From: Sandaracinus amylolyticus
Lineage (GTDB): Bacteria; Myxococcota_A; Polyangia; Polyangiales; Sandaracinaceae
DNA length: 64,000 nt
Direction: 5' to 3'
NCBI RefSeq assembly: GCF_021631985.1
Contig: NZ_CP070225.1
Location: 3,472,001 to 3,536,000 of the forward strand
Both the position numbers and the translations under genes were made by a program. The notes beneath the pieces are model-generated. The model was not told the origin of the DNA, did no database searches, and worked only from the letters and a program-made list of their open reading frames with translations. Shown here in pieces: positions 1 through 7,896 of the stretch. Positions within the stretch are counted from its first letter, which is position 1, and every line of letters begins with the position of its first letter.

Positions 1-853
1 ATCCCTCGTGCACCACGCGCGCGGGCACGAGCGCGGGACGTCCGCCGCGCGGTGCGTCGATCGCCTCGATCACGATCCCCTGCTTCTCGCGTCGCGCGGT
101 GAGCGCGCGACCATCGCCGATCGCGCGCACGGCGACGCGACGGCCGCGACAGCCCCAGCCCTCGTCGGCGCCGAGCGCGACGCGCGCGCTCCAGCCCTGA
201 GCGTCGAGGTCTTGGCGGTAGAAGCAATGCGAGCCGCGGCCGAAGAGCGCGATCGCGCCGTCGTGACCGACGAGGATCGAGGGGAGCTCGAAGCCCTGCT
301 CCTCGCCCTCGCGATCCCGATCGCGCTCGCGCATCGGCGCGGCGGGCTCGAGCACGTCGCCGTCGCGCGTCACGAAGCGCAGCGCGATCCACTTCACCAC
401 GTCGGGCGCGCCGTCGTCCTCGCGGAGGTCGTGGTGGAACGCGATCCACGCGCCGTCGTGGGTCGCGGCGATCGCGGGCGCGGCGACGATGGCGCTCGCC
501 TCCCACACGATCACCGGGCCGCGGGTCGCGCCTTCGACGACGACGCGGCCGCGCGCGCCCTCGCGCACGATGCGCACGCGCCACACGCCGTCGCGCGCCT
601 CGTCCTCGCTGCTCGGTGCGTCGGCCACGCGCGGAGACGACGCGTCGTGGGTCAGACCGGGCAGCGCGCTCGCGCGAAGCAGCTCGCGCGGCTCGGAAGC
701 GAGCTCGCCCTGTGCATCGAGCGAGACCACGACGTGCGCCTCGCCCTGCTCGTCCCAGCGCAGCACGTGCAGGTCGGCGACGGTGCTCGTGCCCGGCGCG
801 ACCAGCCGCGGATCGCGGAGATAACGTCCCTCGCCGTGCGTCCAGAGGGCCAT
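1..853 (-). CDS. Hypothetical protein, C-terminus cut by window edge
   Basis: An open frame of 284 codons runs from an ATG at 853 off the left edge of the window. A GGAGA ribosome-site-like stretch precedes the ATG. The N-terminus reads MALWTHGEGRYLRD and is followed by short beta-strand-like units such as VADLHVLRWDEQGEAHVVV and AIALFGRGSHCFYRQDLD. These look like blades of a beta-propeller or sentinel-type repeat, but I recognise no family. There is no signal peptide, so a cytoplasmic location is likely. It is divergent from the RpoC-like gene, with about 80 bp between the two starts. The long plus-strand frame over the same bases is a high-GC shadow. Function unknown. Confidence 0.6.
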   Translation of the reverse strand, partial: MALWTHGEGRYLRDPRLVAPGTSTVADLHVLRWDEQGEAHVVVSLDAQGELASEPRELLRASALPGLTHDASSPRVADAPSSEDEARDGVWRVRIVREGARGRVVVEGATRGPVIVWEASAIVAAPAIAATHDGAWIAFHHDLREDDGAPDVVKWIALRFVTRDGDVLEPAAPMRERDRDREGEEQGFELPSILVGHDGAIALFGRGSHCFYRQDLDAQGWSARVALGADEGWGCRGRRVAVRAIGDGRALTARREKQGIVIEAIDAPRGGRPALVPARVVHEG

Positions 854-935
854 GCGTCTCCGATGTCACGCGCGCCCGAGCACGTCCACTTCTCCGTCAG
901 GTCGCGCGATCGGATCGTGGTACACCGAGGGCCCC

Positions 936-1835
936 ATGTCGGCGGACGCGATCGACGACGCGCTGCAGGTGCTGCTCGGACGCCCCGAGGGAACGCCGCC
1001 GCTCGCCGCGCTGCGCATTCGTCCCGCGACCGCCGAGGAGCTGCGCGAGGGCACGACCGGTGAGGTGGTGCTCGGGGAGAGCCTCGCGGCGGACACGCTC
1101 GCGCCGATCGAGGGTGGGCTCTTCTGCGAGCGCATCTTCGGCTCGCTGGGCGCGACCGAGCCGACACGAGAGGCGTACCTGCGCGTGCTCGAGCCGCCGC
1201 TGATCCGCGCGCGCGAGGACGACGTGCTGCCGCCGCGCGAGCGCCTCGAGCGCTTCGGTCGGATCACGCTCGCAGAGCCGATCGATCATCCGCTGCTCAC
1301 GCGCGCGTCGTGGACCGAGCTGCTGGGCGAGGCGGGGCTCGAGTCGTGGCCGATCGAGGTGCTCCCGGTGCTGCCGCCCGACCTGCGCGCGGTGGTGCCG
1401 GTCGAGGGCGGCGAGCGGATGCGCTTCGCGGTGAGCGACCTGCACGAGCTCTATCGCGAGGTGATCCAGGCGAACGCGAGGCTCGCGCGCGTGAAGCAGC
1501 TGCGGGTGCCGCCGAGCGTGCTCGAGGTCGAGCAGGGACGGCTCGCGATCGCGATCGCGCAGCTCTTCGACAACGCGTCGACGACGACGCCGAAGCTCGG
1601 CCCCGCGGGGCGCCCGCTGGTGGGCATCCTCGGGATGCTCGCGCATCCGGCGCGACCGCTGTGGGGCACGCTCGCGGAGCTCGACGGAATGGTCGCGCGC
1701 GGCGTGGTGCGGACGTTGGCGCCGCCGCTCGCGAAGCGGAGCCTGCTGGTGTTGTGGCAGCTTCGGGCGCTCGCTGTGGCGATCGACATCGTGGGGGAGC
1801 CGCCTAGCGACTCTGGGGTGGCCACGGTGCACTGA
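936..1835 (+). CDS. RpoC-like protein: diverged paralogue of the N-terminal part of RNA polymerase beta-prime
   Basis: The 299 aa product carries, in the same order as RpoC, several hallmarks of the beta-prime N-terminal region. GGLFCERIFG lies at residues 60-69 (RpoC has GLFCxKIFG). ERFGRITLAEPIDHP lies near 105-119 (RpoC has ERMGHIELAxPVxHIW). LPVLPPDLR is at 143-151, FAVSDLHELYREV at 164-176, LFDN at 210-213, and a GRPL...L segment follows near 226. The four-Cys zinc site between the first two blocks is missing, and the protein ends before the catalytic NADFDGD loop, so it cannot polymerise RNA. An upstream in-frame ATG at 852 exists, but 936 gives the sensible N-terminus. It could bind polymerase, sigma or DNA as a decoy or regulator, or be a domesticated duplicate. 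The role is inference. Confidence 0.75.
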   Translation: MSADAIDDALQVLLGRPEGTPPLAALRIRPATAEELREGTTGEVVLGESLAADTLAPIEGGLFCERIFGSLGATEPTREAYLRVLEPPLIRAREDDVLPPRERLERFGRITLAEPIDHPLLTRASWTELLGEAGLESWPIEVLPVLPPDLRAVVPVEGGERMRFAVSDLHELYREVIQANARLARVKQLRVPPSVLEVEQGRLAIAIAQLFDNASTTTPKLGPAGRPLVGILGMLAHPARPLWGTLAELDGMVARGVVRTLAPPLAKRSLLVLWQLRALAVAIDIVGEPPSDSGVATVH

Positions 1836-1875
1836 GGAGGCCGCGCGCGGAGAGGCTTCGGTGTGGGTGCGGCCC

Positions 1876-3000
1876 TCAACGCCGCGAGACCCGAGCAGGC
1901 CGAGCAATCAGATAGCCCTGCCCCAGCTCGCACCCGATCTCGAGACACACGTCCCGCTCGCCCTGCGTCTCGATCCCCTCCGCGAGCACCCGGATCCCGA
2001 GGTCGCGCATCACTCGCGTCAGCGCCGCCACGAGATCACGGCGCGCCGGGCTCTGATCGATGTCGCGCACCAGCGAGAGATCGAGCTTGATGAAGTCCGG
2101 CGGCACCTCCGCCAGCTCGCGCAAGCGCGACTGACCCGCGCCGAAGTCGTCGTACGCGATCTCGATCGCGCGCTCGCGCAATCGCTCGCGCAGCCGGCCC
2201 ATCGCCGCGAGATCGGTGATCGTGCTCTCGTGCACCTCGATCACCGTGAGGCGCCCCTGGCCCACGCGCTGCGAGGCCTCCGCGAGCGCGTCGATCAACG
2301 TGTCGTCCTCGAGCTCCGCGGGATGCACGTTGAGGAAGAAGCGCAGCCCCTCGCCCGCGAGCAGCGGCGCGTCCGCGAGCTGCACCTCGCGCAGGAGACG
2401 GCTCAGCTCCGCCGCGCGGCCCTGGGCCTCGGCGCTGCGGAAGAGCTCGCCGATCGAGCGTGGCGGCTCACCGATCTCCCTCGGCACGTCGCAGCGACCG
2501 AGGCACTCGTAGCCGCGCAGCGCGCCCGTCGCGAGATCGACGATCGGCTGGAAGACCGCGTGGACTCGACGCTGCGAGATCGCGAGCGCGAGGTCGCGCA
2601 CGCCCACGAGATCGCCGCCGCTCGTGCCCAGCACGGTCGCGTCGTCGCGCTGCGCGCTCGGGCGCCCGAGGTGGAACGAGAACGCGCGATTCGCGACGTG
2701 CACCACGTCGCCGGGGCGCAGCCGTCGCGGCTCGGTCACCCGCTCGCCGTTGACGAACGTGCCGTTGCGGCTGCCGAGATCGCGCACGACCCACGTGTTG
2801 CGGCGACGATCGATCTCCGCGTGCTCCTTCGAGACGCGCGTCGAGTGGATCACGAAGTCGGCCTCGGCCGCGCGCCCGATGCGGAACGGCAGCCGCTCGA
2901 GCGTGATGCGGATCGGGTCCTCGTCCTCCGCGGCGCGGTGCTCGAGCCAGGGCACCGATTCGCCCGCGTCGTCCGCCTCAGCGTCGCTCACGCGGCCCAT
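1876..3000 (-). CDS. FHA-EAL protein, probable c-di-GMP phosphodiesterase
   Basis: The 374 aa protein has an N-terminal FHA domain at about residues 30-110, with RIG at 40-42, an SxxH-type S57/H60 and SRNGTFVNG at 78-86. An EAL domain spans about 135-370. The catalytic set looks intact: E165 in YECLGR (EAL written as ECL), N224 in FLNVHP, E255/E258, the DDFGAG pair D284/D285, K305 in FIKLD, E341 in AEGIET and Q361 in GQGY. It should hydrolyse c-di-GMP to pGpG in the cytoplasm, and the FHA domain should let a phospho-Thr partner recruit or gate it. There is no membrane segment. The ATG is preceded by the stop of no co-directional partner except the next gene downstream, which begins separately. 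This is the mirror image of the FHA-GGDEF protein at 38190. Confidence 0.9.
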   Translation of the reverse strand: MGRVSDAEADDAGESVPWLEHRAAEDEDPIRITLERLPFRIGRAAEADFVIHSTRVSKEHAEIDRRRNTWVVRDLGSRNGTFVNGERVTEPRRLRPGDVVHVANRAFSFHLGRPSAQRDDATVLGTSGGDLVGVRDLALAISQRRVHAVFQPIVDLATGALRGYECLGRCDVPREIGEPPRSIGELFRSAEAQGRAAELSRLLREVQLADAPLLAGEGLRFFLNVHPAELEDDTLIDALAEASQRVGQGRLTVIEVHESTITDLAAMGRLRERLRERAIEIAYDDFGAGQSRLRELAEVPPDFIKLDLSLVRDIDQSPARRDLVAALTRVMRDLGIRVLAEGIETQGERDVCLEIGCELGQGYLIARPARVSRR

Positions 3001-3001
3001 T

Positions 3002-3985
3002 CTAGTGCGTTTTCCTGGTGGACGTCGCCATCGTGCCTCGCCCCGACACCCAGGTCGGATGGATGCGTAGGGGACCGCCGCGCACCCGCAGCCACGCGAG
3101 CGTGAGCACGATGCCGAGCACCATCGCGCCGAGCCCCTCGAGACCGGCCTCGGGCCCGAACGCGCCGCCGGTCGCGATGTCCGGCCCGAGCTCGTCGCGC
3201 CGCAGCAGCGCGCCCTCGTCGAGCCACGTCTGCCCGCTCACCTGCATGCCGAAGAGGTTCTGGAACAGGTTCCACCCGAGGTGCGCGCCGATCGGGATCG
3301 CGAGATCGCCCTGCACCACGAGCCCGAGCACGAGGAAGAGCCCGCCGAACGCGATGTACGCGGTCGCGATCACGCTCGCGTTGGGGTTCATCGCGTGCGC
3401 GACGCCGAAGACGAGCGACGAGATCACGACCGCGATCGTGATCGCGACGTCGGGGCGCATCGCGCGCGGCAACATCTCGCGCAGGTTCGGCACCGGGTAG
3501 CCGCGGAACACGATCTCCTCGATCAGCGCGACCGCGACGAACACGGTGAGCGTCGAGCCGAACGCGGGCGCGGCCGCGACGAGCGCCTCGTCGCTCTCGT
3601 GGCGAAGCGCGTAGGCGCCCCACCCGAGCGCGACCTCGAGCACCGCGATCGCGCCCATGCAGATCGCACCGAGCACCACGCCGAAGAGCAGATCGACGAG
3701 GTACCCGGGGCGTGGCGAGATCCCGAGCGCGCGAACCGGACGTCGATCGAGGGCCCACGCGCAGAACGCGCCGACCGCGATCACGCCGAGCACCTGGGTG
3801 CCGAACCCCACCGCGCGCGCACCGAGCGAGCCGCCGAGCCACGACCCGAGCGTCCCCGTCGCGACGAGCACCACGAGCACGAGCGCGGTGAAGATCGCGA
3901 GGCGCACCAGCGCACGCAGACGTCGCTCTTCCGCGTTCCAGATCGGCCAGGCCGCACGCGCGAGGAAGGACACGCGCGCGAGCAT
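3002..3985 (-). CDS. CPBP-family intramembrane metalloprotease
   Basis: The 327 aa polytopic membrane protein carries the CPBP (CAAX protease and bacteriocin-processing, ABI) signature: EEIVFRGYP (EExxxR), FGVAHA (FxxxH) and HLGWNLFQN. The glutamate pair and histidines are the expected metal ligands. About seven to eight hydrophobic segments alternate with Arg-rich loops. The frame opens at 4177, but that would overlap the upstream FHA gene by 85 bases and add a 64-residue charged tail. The ATG at 3985, giving MLARVSFLARAAWPIW, is therefore preferred. The stop abuts the start of the FHA-EAL gene. In bacteria these proteases process prenylated proteins or peptides, or give bacteriocin immunity. 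The substrate here is unknown. Confidence 0.85.
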   Translation of the reverse strand: MLARVSFLARAAWPIWNAEERRLRALVRLAIFTALVLVVLVATGTLGSWLGGSLGARAVGFGTQVLGVIAVGAFCAWALDRRPVRALGISPRPGYLVDLLFGVVLGAICMGAIAVLEVALGWGAYALRHESDEALVAAAPAFGSTLTVFVAVALIEEIVFRGYPVPNLREMLPRAMRPDVAITIAVVISSLVFGVAHAMNPNASVIATAYIAFGGLFLVLGLVVQGDLAIPIGAHLGWNLFQNLFGMQVSGQTWLDEGALLRRDELGPDIATGGAFGPEAGLEGLGAMVLGIVLTLAWLRVRGGPLRIHPTWVSGRGTMATSTRKTH

Positions 3986-4092
3986 AGACCCGCGCGGCCC
4001 GATCGACCCGTGCGCGATCGTCGCGCGTCGAAGCGGGTCGGGGACCCGCGCGCAGTCGGGGGTCGACAGGGGGCGCGCAGCCCCGGGGACGA

Positions 4093-4953
4093 TCAGCCTC
4101 TGCGCAGCTGCTCGAGGCGCGTGAGGCGCGCGAAATCGGGGCTCGGCCCCGCGCCCGCGTGCTGCGATCGGAACCACGCGAGGTAGCCGTCGAGCACCGC
4201 CTTCGCGTCGGGGAACGCGTCGAGATCGACCTCTTCGATCCGATCGATCACGTCATCGCTCAGCATCATGCCCTGGCGGCGATGCAGCGTGAGCACCCAC
4301 GCGACCCACTCCGAGCCGCCGACGAGCCGCGCGAGGCGCACCGCGAACTGCGCGATCATCGACACGTGCGCGGGATCGAGGCGCTCGCCCGCGGCGAGGC
4401 GCTCGTCGACCTCCTTCGCCGCGCGACGCATGAGCCGCTCCGCCTCGAGCGCCTTGCCCGACGCGAGCGCGCGCTCGATGACCTCGCCGAGCAGCTGGAA
4501 CGTCCAGCTGCGCTTCGGCTCGACCATCACGCCGCTCATCGTGTCTTCTTCGCTCGCCGGCGGCGCACCGCAGTGCGGGCACTGCGGCGAGCCCTCGGGG
4601 TACGGCGTGTTGCACGAGTGGCAGACCCGCATGTACCCGGTCGGACGCGCCGCGCGCTGCTCCGCGCGCACCACCGCGAAGACGAGCTCCTGGGTGCCGA
4701 TGCGGATCCGGTCGCCCTCGCGGAGCACCTGCTCGCCCTTGATGAGGCGGCCGTTCACCCGCACGCCGTTGCGGCTGCCGAGGTCCTGCACCGTCGCGGT
4801 GTCGTCGTGGATCACCACACGCGCGTGACGACGCGAGATCAGCGGATCCTCGATGGTGATGTGACAATCCGGGCTGCGGCCGATCACCACCTCGGGGCCG
4901 ACGAGATCGAACTCCTGTAGCAGGAATCGCAGCCGAAAACGGGGCACAAGCAC
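4093..4953 (-). CDS. FHA domain protein with zinc ribbon
   Basis: The 286 aa protein has an N-terminal FHA domain at about residues 12-95, with VIGRSPDC, SRRHARV and DLGSRNGVRVNG. All key phospho-Thr contacts (R, S, H, N) are present. A short zinc ribbon follows at about 109-131: CHSCNTPYP, then CPHCGAPP. The remaining 150 residues are predicted helical, with no motif I recognise. The start is a GTG (MLVPRFRLRF) with GAG/GAGG close upstream and a TATCCT hexamer about 16 nt before it. It is probably a cytoplasmic adaptor reading phospho-Thr marks from Hanks kinases, which are abundant in myxobacteria. The partner is unknown. Confidence 0.85.
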   Translation of the reverse strand: MLVPRFRLRFLLQEFDLVGPEVVIGRSPDCHITIEDPLISRRHARVVIHDDTATVQDLGSRNGVRVNGRLIKGEQVLREGDRIRIGTQELVFAVVRAEQRAARPTGYMRVCHSCNTPYPEGSPQCPHCGAPPASEEDTMSGVMVEPKRSWTFQLLGEVIERALASGKALEAERLMRRAAKEVDERLAAGERLDPAHVSMIAQFAVRLARLVGGSEWVAWVLTLHRRQGMMLSDDVIDRIEEVDLDAFPDAKAVLDGYLAWFRSQHAGAGPSPDFARLTRLEQLRRG

Positions 4954-4999
4954 CTCGAGCGCGGCCTGCAGGATAGTTCAGCGCGACTTCGGGGGTAAA

Positions 5000-5036
5000 G
5001 ACGAAAACCCGCGCGGAGCTCCGCGCGGGTCTCGTC
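5000..5036 (-). terminator. Intrinsic terminator after the secreted protein gene at 5060-6124
   Basis: A perfect 10-bp stem (5007-5016 with 5021-5030) closes on an AGCT loop. Outer arms GACGA and TCGTC (5000-5004, 5032-5036) can extend it. Read on the minus strand, the GC-rich hairpin is followed by TTTTCG. It lies 24-60 nt past the stop of the upstream minus-strand gene. Confidence 0.75.
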
Positions 5037-5059
5037 GTTCCGGACGCTGATGCGTCGCG

Positions 5060-6124
5060 TCAGAGATCCATGCCGGCGAACGGATCGTCGGGATCGCCGC
5101 GGCGCTGCGACGAGCCCGATCCGCTCGTCGACGCGCCCGAGCTCGACGACGAGCTCGATCCACTCGACGACGTGCTCGACGCGGTCGCGGCGCCCTCGGC
5201 GGGCGCGTCCTGACGACGACGGATCTGACCGGTGATGCGATCCGCGACGTCCGCGTGGCGATCGCTCGCGCTCTCGCTGCCGCCCGGCTGCGCATCCTCT
5301 TCGCGCGTCACCGAGTCGACCAGCGCGTGGCCGTCACCACCGCGCTGCACGGTGTGCGTGCGCAGCTGCGGGAGCTGCTGCAGCGTCCCCTTGTCCTCGA
5401 ACACCAGGCAGAAGAACCCGTAGAAGCGGGTCTGATCGATCGCGCGCAGGCGCGTCGACGTGTCCTGCCACTCGATCCACTGCGCGGGCGCCCTGCCCTC
5501 GACGAGCGCGCCGCTGCGCTGCACGCCGCGACCGAAACGGCCCTGGATCGCCTCCGAGAACTGATCGAACGTCGCGCCCGCGAACACCGACGCGTCGAAC
5601 GCCTGGAAAACCTTCCACAGGCGGTCGTTGATGAAGAAGTAGAAGCGCTGCGAGTGCGTGGCCTCGTCGCGCCAGAGCATCATCGACTCGTTGTTGCCGT
5701 GCGTGAACTCGTCGCGGATGAACGCGGTGTCCCAGCCGCTCGCCTGACCGCGGAAGCGCACGTAGCTGGAGCGGAGACGGCGCGTCTCCTCCTGCATCTG
5801 CCCGCGCAGGCGATCCTCCTGGATCGCGTCGGTGCGCGCCGCCTTCTGCAGGCGCTCGCGGTAGCCCGTCTCCACCTGTCCCTTGAGGTGGTTGAAGGTC
5901 TCCTCGGGGGTCATGCCCCAGCGCAGGTCACCGAGCGCCGGCGCGATGGCCGCGCTCTGCGGCGCCTCTTCGGGCGCTGCCGCGGCCGCGCCACGACGGC
6001 TGCCTCGACCTCGACGCCCGCGCTGCGCCTCCGCGTCCTCCGCGACGAAGAGCGATGCCGCGATGCTCGCGACGCAGCTCACGAGCGCGAGACCGACCAG
6101 AAGCCTTCGACGATGCGACCGCAT
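5060..6124 (-). CDS. Exported hypothetical protein with Ser-rich C-terminus
   Basis: The 354 aa product begins MRSHRRRLLVGLALVSC, a classical n/h-region followed by a Sec cleavage site near AEDAEA-Q. It is therefore exported to the periplasm or beyond. The frame opens at 6343, but GGAGG lies 6 nt before the ATG at 6124 and the signal peptide starts there. The mature part has an Arg/Gly/Ala linker, then a folded region with LRWGMTPEETFNHL near residue 65 and many aromatic residues. The C-terminal 60 residues are a Ser/Gly run ending DPDDPFAGMDL. The WGMTPEE segment resembles small periplasmic domains annotated as hypothetical in myxobacteria. I do not recognise a function. A TATGCT hexamer sits about 60 nt upstream of the start, in a 259-bp gap otherwise without features. 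Confidence 0.7.
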   Translation of the reverse strand: MRSHRRRLLVGLALVSCVASIAASLFVAEDAEAQRGRRGRGSRRGAAAAAPEEAPQSAAIAPALGDLRWGMTPEETFNHLKGQVETGYRERLQKAARTDAIQEDRLRGQMQEETRRLRSSYVRFRGQASGWDTAFIRDEFTHGNNESMMLWRDEATHSQRFYFFINDRLWKVFQAFDASVFAGATFDQFSEAIQGRFGRGVQRSGALVEGRAPAQWIEWQDTSTRLRAIDQTRFYGFFCLVFEDKGTLQQLPQLRTHTVQRGGDGHALVDSVTREEDAQPGGSESASDRHADVADRITGQIRRRQDAPAEGAATASSTSSSGSSSSSSSGASTSGSGSSQRRGDPDDPFAGMDL

Positions 6125-6383
6125 CCCGTCCTCCGTCGCTCGCGGCGGTGAGTCCGCGAGCCATGAACACACCTCGGCGCGGCAGCATACACGCCGTCGC
6201 GCGCGTGAAACAGCCCCGTGCCCGCGTCGGCCTGCGACGAAGCGCACGAGGACGAGATTCATGGACCCGCGACGCCGCGCGGGATTGGCCGTCAATTCTG
6301 GACAGGAGTGCTCGCACGCGGGGGCGCGCACGGGAGCGCGCATCGCGCGCGGACGGAAGCGACCGACGTGGGCGAGCCGATGG

Positions 6384-7874
6384 TCAATTCCCGAGGCCGC
6401 CGACCGCGCCGCCGAAGAACGGGAACAGGTTCGCGAGGTCCTCGTCGTCGAAGCGCAGCATCGCGCCGAGGAAGATGTCGACCGTCCTCTCGTTCAGGAA
6501 GTCGTCGACACCGCCGAGGATGTAGAGGCTCGACACCAGCTCGAACGACGCGCGCACGCGCACGCGCGGGAACTGCGAGTACCCGAACTGGAAGATGTCG
6601 GCGTTGATCTCGAGCCGCTCGTCGAAGAAGTTCAGATCCACGCCGAGACCACCGCTCGACTCGAGGATGCCGAAGCGGAACGTCGCGAAGTAGACGCGCT
6701 GCGCGAGCATCAGCGTGAACACCAGCTGCTCGCTCGTGGTGATGCGCGTCTCTTCGTAGAACTCGGGCTCGCCCTCGGGCGGCGGGCTGCGCCGCACCTG
6801 CGTCGTCGTGACCGTCGTGCGGCCGCGCGGATCGTCGATCAGCTGCACGAGGAAGTAGCGCCCCTCGCGCGGCAGGATGCGGATGGAGAAGTAGTTCTTG
6901 AACGTGTTCGCGAGGAAATTGTACTCGCTGCGCAGCTCCATGATCGTGCGCAGGCGGACGAAGCTGCCGAGCACGTCGCTGACGCCCTCGACCGTCGTCT
7001 CGACCTCGTCGATCAGGTGCTCGTCGGTGGTGAGCCGGCCCAGCGTTCCTTCACCGGCCGCGGTGCGCTCGGTGATCTCGCCGACGTCCGCGAGCACCAG
7101 CTCGAGCTGCTCGCTCGCGCGGTGGATCGACGCGATGGTGTCGTCGACCTCGCCGACGCCCTGATCGATGTCGGCCTGGTTCGCCTCGACGACCTCGCGG
7201 ATGTCCTCGGTGACGCGCTGGATGTCGCGCAGGATCTCCTCGAGCAGCGGGCGCGCGTCGGCGGTGATCGCCTCGATGTTCTGCAGCGTCGCGCCGACCG
7301 ACTCCTCGTTCGCGCGGATCGTGCGGTTCACGGCCTCCAGCGCCTCGGATAGGTTCCGTAGCGCGCTGGCCATCTGTTGGCCCGCTTCGTCGGTGCCGAA
7401 GCTTCGTTCGAGCTGCGCGGAGACCGCGCGCACCGAGCTCGCGATCGCACCGACGTCGGTCATGATGTCGCCCATCCCCGGCGTCTCTTCGACGACCATG
7501 ATCCGATCGCCGTCGTGGAGGCGCGGCTGGGTCGGGGTGCCGGGATGGATCGCGAGCAGGTACTCGCCGAGGAGCGATGCCGAGACGCGACGCACGCTGG
7601 CGTCCTCGTAGAGCTCGACGTCGTCGTCGATGACCATGTCGACGCGCGCCTGCGCGCCCTGGAGCGTGATGCGCTCGATGCGGCCCACGGTGATGCCGGC
7701 GATCGTCACGCGCGACTTCGTGATCAGGCCTTGAGCGTCGTTGAAGAGCGCGTAGACGCGATAGCCGCCGCCGCGCGAGCTCGACTCGTCGACCGCGCGG
7801 TACACGAGGAACGCCGCGACGAGCGCTGCGACGACGAGCGCCCCGACACGGGCGGCTTTCAGCTGATCGCGCAT
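6384..7874 (-). CDS. MlaD/MCE-family lipid transport protein with beta-rich C-terminus
   Basis: The 496 aa protein has one N-terminal transmembrane anchor (residues 9-27). An MCE domain follows at about 38-115, with VYALFNDAQGLITKSRVTIAG and VGRIERITL. A long coiled coil spans about 130-330. The C-terminal 160 residues have alternating hydrophobic/aromatic strands, as in FATFRFGILE and LYILGGVDDFLNE, that look like outer-membrane barrel strands. MCE proteins form hexameric lipid shuttles between inner and outer membranes. The coding region starts 22 nt after the stop of the upstream MMPL gene, so the two are probably co-transcribed and functionally linked. No Mla ATPase or permease is in the window. 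The barrel-like tail is my reading from pattern only. Confidence 0.85.
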   Translation of the reverse strand: MRDQLKAARVGALVVAALVAAFLVYRAVDESSSRGGGYRVYALFNDAQGLITKSRVTIAGITVGRIERITLQGAQARVDMVIDDDVELYEDASVRRVSASLLGEYLLAIHPGTPTQPRLHDGDRIMVVEETPGMGDIMTDVGAIASSVRAVSAQLERSFGTDEAGQQMASALRNLSEALEAVNRTIRANEESVGATLQNIEAITADARPLLEEILRDIQRVTEDIREVVEANQADIDQGVGEVDDTIASIHRASEQLELVLADVGEITERTAAGEGTLGRLTTDEHLIDEVETTVEGVSDVLGSFVRLRTIMELRSEYNFLANTFKNYFSIRILPREGRYFLVQLIDDPRGRTTVTTTQVRRSPPPEGEPEFYEETRITTSEQLVFTLMLAQRVYFATFRFGILESSGGLGVDLNFFDERLEINADIFQFGYSQFPRVRVRASFELVSSLYILGGVDDFLNERTVDIFLGAMLRFDDEDLANLFPFFGGAVGGLGN

Positions 7875-7896
7875 GCGGGAAGGAAGCGGAGCAACT

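Noticed and set aside
8-1063. Plus-strand frame of 351 codons at the left edge
   Set aside because: Arg/Ala/His-rich with no domain; it mirrors the minus-strand gene from 853, which has varied composition and a ribosome site.
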